Assembly (NCBI GenBank): GCA_026874595.1 | Contig: CM049316.1 | Span: 1,550,001 to 1,614,000 of the forward strand | Source of the DNA: Sipunculus nudus | Taxonomy: Eukaryota; Annelida; Sipuncula; Golfingiida; Sipunculidae | Reading direction: 5' to 3' | DNA length: 64,000 bases | Shown here: one piece after another, positions 58,691 through 64,000 of the stretch | Numbering within the stretch: the stretch's first letter is position 1 | How the letters are laid out: every line of letters starts with the position of its first letter | The notes under the pieces: generated by a model | What the model was told of the DNA's origin: nothing | The model's input: only the letters and a program-made list of their open reading frames with translations | Database searches by the model: none | Made by a program: the position numbers and the translations under genes

Positions 58691-59248
58691 CACTTCGAAA
58701 AAGACAAAAGATTTTTGTTATTTGAACTTAATTAAAAAGTAAATGAGACTTCTGCATTTTCAAAAATTTTAATGGGCCCTATAGGAAATTGCTGTCTGGT
58801 AACTCCATTAATGTGAAACAAGACTTTTGCATTAGAGCATTTCCTGTGGCCCATAGGACACAACTGGTAACTCTTGGCCTCTTTAGCACTCCTTAGTTAA
58901 GTCTATAAAAAACTAAAATAAACCTAAATGAAACCTCTACATTTTCTATGATTCGGTGATATAGGGAATGTCTGCCCCTTTCAATTCCCTCTCCTCCCCC
59001 GGCCCTTCGGGCATCGGTACGTGGTACTGACTGAATCTCCCCATTAGGCCTTGAATTTACACAATCACACACACGATATTGATAACATAATGCTGTATCT
59101 TTTTATAATAACCAATGTTTGAATCGAGTGGACCGATTTAATAGCTAGACAGGGCAACAAATACATTCTGTCTGTTTGTAAACAAATAAGAAAAAATAAT
59201 TAACAAATGAGTACAAAGATATAACAAAACATCACAAAGATTAAAAAA

Positions 59249-59295
<47 letters not shown>
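57641..59295. other. Non-coding with polyA and TA microsatellites
   Basis: An A run lies at 57,973-57,993. Long (TA)n tracts lie at about 58,596-58,686 (interrupted by two cata steps) and 59,250-59,295. Open frames over the TA tracts are low-complexity YIYIYI artefacts. Confidence 0.8.
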
Positions 59296-59297
<2 letters not shown>

Positions 59298-60882
59298 CTA
59301 TGTTCAAGGCTAACAAGATGTAACAGGCACATGACCCGCTACACAGCTATATGTTCAAGGCTCACGTGATGTAACAGGCACATGAACCGCTACACAGCTA
59401 TATGTATAAGGCTGACGTGTTGTAACAGGCACATGAACCGCTACACGGCTATATGTACAGGGCTGACGTGATGTTACAGGCACATGAACCGCTACACAGC
59501 TATATGTACAAGGCTCACGTGATGTAACAGGCACATGAACCGCTACACAGCTATATGTTCAAGGCTGACGTGTTGTAACAGGCACATGAACCGCTACACA
59601 GCTATATGTACAAGGCTGACGTGATGTCGCGGGCACATGACCCGCTACACAGCTATATGTTCAAGGCTGACGTGATTTAACAGGCACATGAACCGCTACA
59701 CAGCTATATGTACAAGGCTGACGTGTTGTAACAGGCACATGAACCGCTACACAGCTATATGTACAAGGCTGACGTGATGTAACAGGCACATGAACCGCTA
59801 CACAGCTATATGAACAAGGCTGACGTGATGTAACAGGCACATGACCCACTACACAGCTATATGTTCAAGGCTGACGTGATGTAACAGGCACATGACCCGC
59901 TACACAGCTATATGTTCAAGGCTGACGTGATGTAACAGGCACATGAACCGTTGCACAGCTATATGTACAAGGCTGACGTGATGTAACAGGCACATGAACC
60001 GCTACACGGCTATATGTACAAGGCTGACGTGATGTAACAGGCACATGAACCGCTACACAGCTATATGTATAAGGCTCACGTGATGTAACAGGCACATGAA
60101 CCGCTACACAGCTATATGTATAAGGCTGACGTGTTGTAACAGGCACATGGACCGCTACACAGCTATATTTACAAGGCTGACGTGATGTAACAGGCACATG
60201 AACCGCTACACAGCTATATGTATAAGGCTGACGTGTTGTAACAGGCACATGGACCGCTACACAGCTATATGTACAAGGCTGACGTGATGTAACAGGCACA
60301 TGAACCGCTACACAGCTCTATGTACAAGGCTGACGTGATGTAAAAGGCACATGAACCGCTACAAAGCTATATGTACAAGGCTGACGTGATGTAACAGGCA
60401 CATGAACCGCTACACAGCTATATGTATAAGGCTCACGTGATGTAACAGGCACATGAACAGCTACACAGCTATATGTATAAGGCTGACGTGTTGTAACAGG
60501 CACATGGACCGCTACACAGCTATATGTACAAGGCTGACGTGATGTAACAGGCACATGAACAGCTACACAGCTATATGTACAAGGCTGACGTGATGTCGCG
60601 GGCACATGACCCGCTACACAGCTATATGTTCAAGGCTGACGTGATGTAACAGGCACATGAACCGCTACACAGCTATATGTACAAGGATAATGTGATGTAA
60701 CAGGCAAATAAACTGCTACACAGCTATATGTACAAGGCTGACGTGATGTAACAGGAACATGGACCGCTACACAGCTATATGTACAAGGCTGACGTGATGT
60801 CGCGGGCACATGAACCGCTACACAGCCATATGTACAAAGGCTAGCGTGATGTAGCAGGCACATGGACCGCTACACAGCTATA
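59296..60882. repeat. 51-bp minisatellite, about 31 copies
   Basis: Units carry ggctgacgtgatgtaacagg, cacatgaaccgctacacagc and tatatgtacaa. Common variants are cacgtg for gacgtg, tgttgtaac for tgatgtaac and tgtcgcggg for tgtaacagg, scattered along the array. Since 51 is divisible by three, the minus strand shows open frames of 62-127 codons repeating PVTSRQPCTYSCVAVHV. The array begins directly at the end of a (TA)n tract. Confidence 0.95.
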
Positions 60883-61152
60883 TTACTTTAATCATAAACA
60901 CAAGCACATGCACGCTTACCATTACGTTCCCATTTCGTAAATTTCAGTCTTGCACTACATTTGTAATGCTTCATCCGAGTTAGGGTATTTGTCCTATATT
61001 ATCGTAGCCCACAAGAATGGACTCGTCAACTGTGTTTTAGTGACTGAAGCAATGTGGAGGTCATAGACTGCCCCTGCAGTTAACTTTGATTATAACACTC
61101 AATACGCAACTGTGAGATTTAACATATATTCATTGATAAATAAACAGTGCAT
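60883..61152. other. Non-coding spacer
   Basis: Nothing recognised. Confidence 0.4.
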
Positions 61153-61496
61153 CTAAGGCCAAAATAAAAAAAAAGGTATGGTTCTCATGCACTTTTTTCA
61201 GAAATCTATACGGGCGGGCGCTTTTTTTTCTTTTGAATTGTTTTGTATGTTTCGATAAAAATGTCAAATGATAAGGGAAAAGCATGAAATAACAGTTTTA
61301 TTTTGCTAAATAAGTAAAAGCACTACAAAACAAAGGAAATTGTATGGTTTTGTCTTCTTGAAAGAAATTTCGGAGCGGCAGCAGCTAAAAATTCGAAAGT
61401 TTTTATTTAAAATCAAAATAAAAAGTTTAGATGCGGGGGTTTAAAATTGATGCGGGCGGTGCCTGAGAACCATACCTTTAATTTTTTTTGCCTAAG
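61153..61496. mobile_element. ~340-bp MITE with ~35-bp inverted ends
   Basis: The left end reads ctaaggccaaaataaaaa then aaaggtatggttctca. The right end in reverse complement reads cttaggcaaaaaaaattaa then aggtatggttctca. The match continues inward as gcac and GC-rich gggcgggcgc against gcaccgcccgc. TA dinucleotides sit at both outer ends (61,154 and 61,493), so a TA duplication is possible. No open frame, so non-autonomous. Confidence 0.75.
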
Positions 61497-62482
61497 TGTA
61501 TTGTATATTTGATCACTGAAAAACATGACATTTTTTATTCTCAGCACTATTTTGCACGAAGGAAGTTAAAATGTGAACATATAATAGTACACAGCCCTAA
61601 AGCATTATACAGGACTGCCACCTAATGCAAGATGTCTACCTGGCTGATTATGCTTTAATTCTCTCTAGACAAATAAATCAGTTATTGATGTAATAGGTGC
61701 TTCATGCTTTCAAGAATGGTTAGTTTTTATATAACAGGCGTTTCGACATACAACATAATAAGAACATTAGTATGTTAAAACCATAGAAAATATTTTTATT
61801 CCATTTCCTTTCTAAGATGAACAAATCTTATCGTGCCTTAACTCCAGTTAGCCCTTTGATGGCCCGCGACGCAACAGAAACCTGAAACCTGTTGCGTCGC
61901 TGTTTGCGGCTAGTATTATCAAAGACAACAGAAGAAAGCGCGCGGACAGTGGCCCATAGCTGGTCAAAGGACTAACACCCGAAACGCTCCGAGTACTGAT
62001 AATTATTTCTTCAGGATATCCTGGCTGTTGCAACTTCCAACAGCATTACAGGAACCTTTGGACCTGCCATGAACTTCTGCCTGGATTTTTATTATGAGTG
62101 AACTACCATGGACTTCTGTTAAACGCTGAACCGGACTTTCATTTGTGAACTAGCAGCGACATTTTAAGATCACCGATTTTGTCTGGACTTCTCGTTTCCG
62201 CACCAGTTAAGTATTTATTTAAGTTAATTAATAATTTAATAATAATTATAATTTAAGTTAAGGTAATTCCAGAGAATTTGACTTTAATTTCGTTGTCATT
62301 GTATATAATGCCATATTTATGATTAATAGAGCACCTTTAATGCACAAATAACGTCTTATTTTTACCTATGAGGATACATGTCTGAACTTTTGTGTTACTG
62401 TACGTTGAGTCAGATTAGCAGCGTAAATGAGGACCGTAAAAAGGTCTGCATATTCTAAAGTTTTCCTTCGGCCCTTATATGC
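61497..62482. other. Non-coding with one perfect hairpin
   Basis: AT-rich sequence with no supported gene. It contains the hairpin at 61,866-61,900. Confidence 0.45.
61866..61900. repeat. Perfect 12-bp hairpin, 11-base loop
   Basis: GCGACGCAACAG, loop aaacctgaaac, then CTGTTGCGTCGC. The GC-rich perfect stem stands out against the AT-rich surroundings. Confidence 0.95.
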
Positions 62483-62524
62483 GGGCTTCCCGGGTATCCC
62501 GGGTATCCCGGGTATCCCGGGCTT
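62483..62524. repeat. 10-bp cccgggtatc tandem repeat
   Basis: Three to four copies of cccgggtatc bordered by gggcttcccggg-like ends. It lies just before the 30-bp array. Confidence 0.9.
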
Positions 62525-64000
62525 CAGTTTAGACACCTGATGGGTCTCTTTAACAAGGCGGCACGCCTGATTGGTCTCTACAACAAGGCAACACGCCTGA
62601 TGGGTCTCACAACAAGGCAGCATGCCTGATGGGTCTCTTACAACAAGGCAACACGCCTGATGGGTCTCTACAACAGGTCAGCATGCCTGATGAGTCTCTA
62701 CAACAAGTCAGCATACCTGATGGGTATCTTTAACAAGGCAACATGTCTGATGGGTCTCATACAACAAGGCAACGCGCCTGATGGGTCTCTACAACATGGC
62801 GGCACGCCTGGTTGATCTCTACAACAGGTCAGCATGCCTGATGGGTATCTACAACAATCAGCATGCCTGATGGGTCTCTACAACAAGGCAACACGCCTGA
62901 TGGGTCTCCAGATCAAGGCGGCACGCCTGATGGGTCTCTACAACAAGTCAGCATGCCTGATGGGTCTCTACAACAAGTCAGCATACCTGATGGTTATCTA
63001 TAACAAGGCAACATGTCTGATGGGTCTCATACAACAAGGCAACGCGCCTGATGGGTCTCTACAACATGGCGGCACGCCTGGTTGATCTCTACAACAGGTC
63101 AGCATGCCTGATGAGTATCTACAACAATCAGCATGCCTGATCGGTCTCTACAACAAGGCAACACGCCTGATGGGTCTCCAGATCAAGGCGGCACGCCTGA
63201 TGGGCCTCTGCAACAAGTCAGCATGCCTGATGGGTATCTACAACAAGGCAACATGTCTTATGGGTCTCTTACAAGGCAACACGCCTGATGGGTCTCTACA
63301 ACATGGCGGCACGCCTGGTTGATCTCTAAAACAGGTCAGCATGCCTGATGGGAATCTACAACAATCAGCATGCCTGATGGGTCTCTACAACAAGGCAACA
63401 CGCCTGATGGGTCTCCAGATCAAGGCGGCACGCCTGATGGGTCTCTACAACAAGTCAGCATGCCTGATGGGTCTCTACAACAAGTCAGCATACCTGATGG
63501 GTATCTATGTCTGATGGTCTCATACAACAAGGCAACGCGCCTGATGGGTCTCTACAACATAGCGGCACGCCTGGTTGATCTCTACAACAGGTCAGCATGC
63601 CTGATGGGTATCTACAACAATCAGCATGCCTGATGGGTCTCTACATCAAGGCAACACGCCTGATGGGTCTCCAGAACAAGGCTGCACGCCTGATGGGTCT
63701 CTACAACAAGTCAGCATGCCTGATGGGTATCAGCAACAAGGCAACATGTCTTATGGGTCTCTTACAAGGCAACACGCCTGATGGGTCTCTACAACAAGGT
63801 AACAATTCTGATTAGTCTCTACAAAAATGAGGCACGCCTGATTGGTCTCTACAAGAGGTCAGCACGCCTGATGGGTCTCTATAACAAGGCAACACGACTG
63901 ATTGGTCTCGAGAACAATGCGGCAGGCCTGATGGGTCTCTTACAACAAGGCAACACGCCTGATGGGTCTCTACAAGGCGGCACGCCTGATTGTTCTCTAC
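62525..64000. repeat. 30-bp minisatellite with higher-order pattern, cut by right edge
   Basis: About 48 copies of a 30-bp unit containing gcctgatgggtctctacaac and a variable aaggcaaca / aggcggca / aagtcagca segment. Blocks of variants recur in the same order. The marker aacaggtcagcatgcctgat appears near 62,824, 63,094, 63,332 and 63,586, so a larger unit of about 240-270 bp has been duplicated. Two forward frames are open through the unit, one reading PDGSLQQGNT and another RLMGLYNKAT. The array continues beyond the window. Confidence 0.95.

Noticed and set aside
59661-60863. Minus-strand frames of 62-127 codons as a cysteine-rich protein
   Set aside because: They are products of the 51-bp array. 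Stops appear wherever units vary and no unique exon is attached.
62525-64000. CRISPR array (30-bp repeats)
   Set aside because: Units are directly contiguous with no unique spacers, variants drift as in a minisatellite, and the genome context is animal.

Overview
This window looks like gene-poor, repeat-dense nuclear DNA of an animal, most likely a marine invertebrate and probably a bivalve mollusc. It is AT-rich, has no dense array of open reading frames and no bacterial operon. It carries non-LTR retrotransposon relics, a BEL/Pao retrotransposon, tRNA-derived SINE-like sequences, TTAA-flanked and other MITEs, dinucleotide microsatellites and many minisatellites with 30 to 360 bp units. The taxonomic call is inference from repeat style only. 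I found no convincing cellular gene, and every long open frame with recognisable domains belongs to a transposable element.

Layout, left half. A 36-bp minisatellite runs in from the left edge (1-600). Diverged ~162-bp and ~377-bp repeats follow (1.65-3.4 kb), then three 146-bp copies (4.5-5.0 kb). Two CR1/L2-like LINE relics lie tail to tail (about 7.0-8.9 kb on +, 9.5-11.5 kb on -). Next come a 667-bp TTAA-flanked MITE (11,587-12,253), an L1/Tx1-like LINE relic on - (13.0-15.4 kb) and a 2.1-kb dimeric satellite (16.1-18.3 kb). From 18.3 to 23.4 kb there are only microsatellites and perfect hairpins.

Middle. A dispersed element made of a unique arm plus ~360-bp tandem units occupies 23.4-25.9 kb. 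It is interrupted by a MITE, a solo LTR with a perfect 5-bp target duplication, and a tRNA-like insertion. A second copy of the same family, arm included, lies inverted at 38.0-39.1 kb. Between them is an 8.15-kb BEL/Pao retrotransposon (26,069-34,221) with two LTRs and a perfect AATTC target duplication. It encodes gag, protease, reverse transcriptase, RNase H and integrase, but it is broken by several stops and frameshifts and lacks the segment with the integrase catalytic glutamate.

Right half. A 43-bp array of almost identical copies sits at 39.7 kb. At 41.5-43.9 kb a 57-bp minisatellite is split by a ~1.45-kb insertion. That insertion has subterminal inverted repeats, a 3' hairpin and a dimeric 279-bp core, an architecture like non-autonomous Helentron elements. 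Further arrays lie at 44.8-45.7 kb (58 bp), 52.8-53.4 kb (~140 bp), 56.9-57.2 kb (44-47 bp), 59.3-60.9 kb (51 bp) and 62.5-64.0 kb (30 bp, running off the edge). Smaller pieces include a frameshifted Ty3/gypsy-type integrase fragment (56.7 kb), a SINE-like sequence (57.4 kb) and a MITE (61.15-61.5 kb).

The features do not form a pathway. What links them is nesting: transposons inserted into tandem arrays, so interrupted repeat units date and delimit the insertions.
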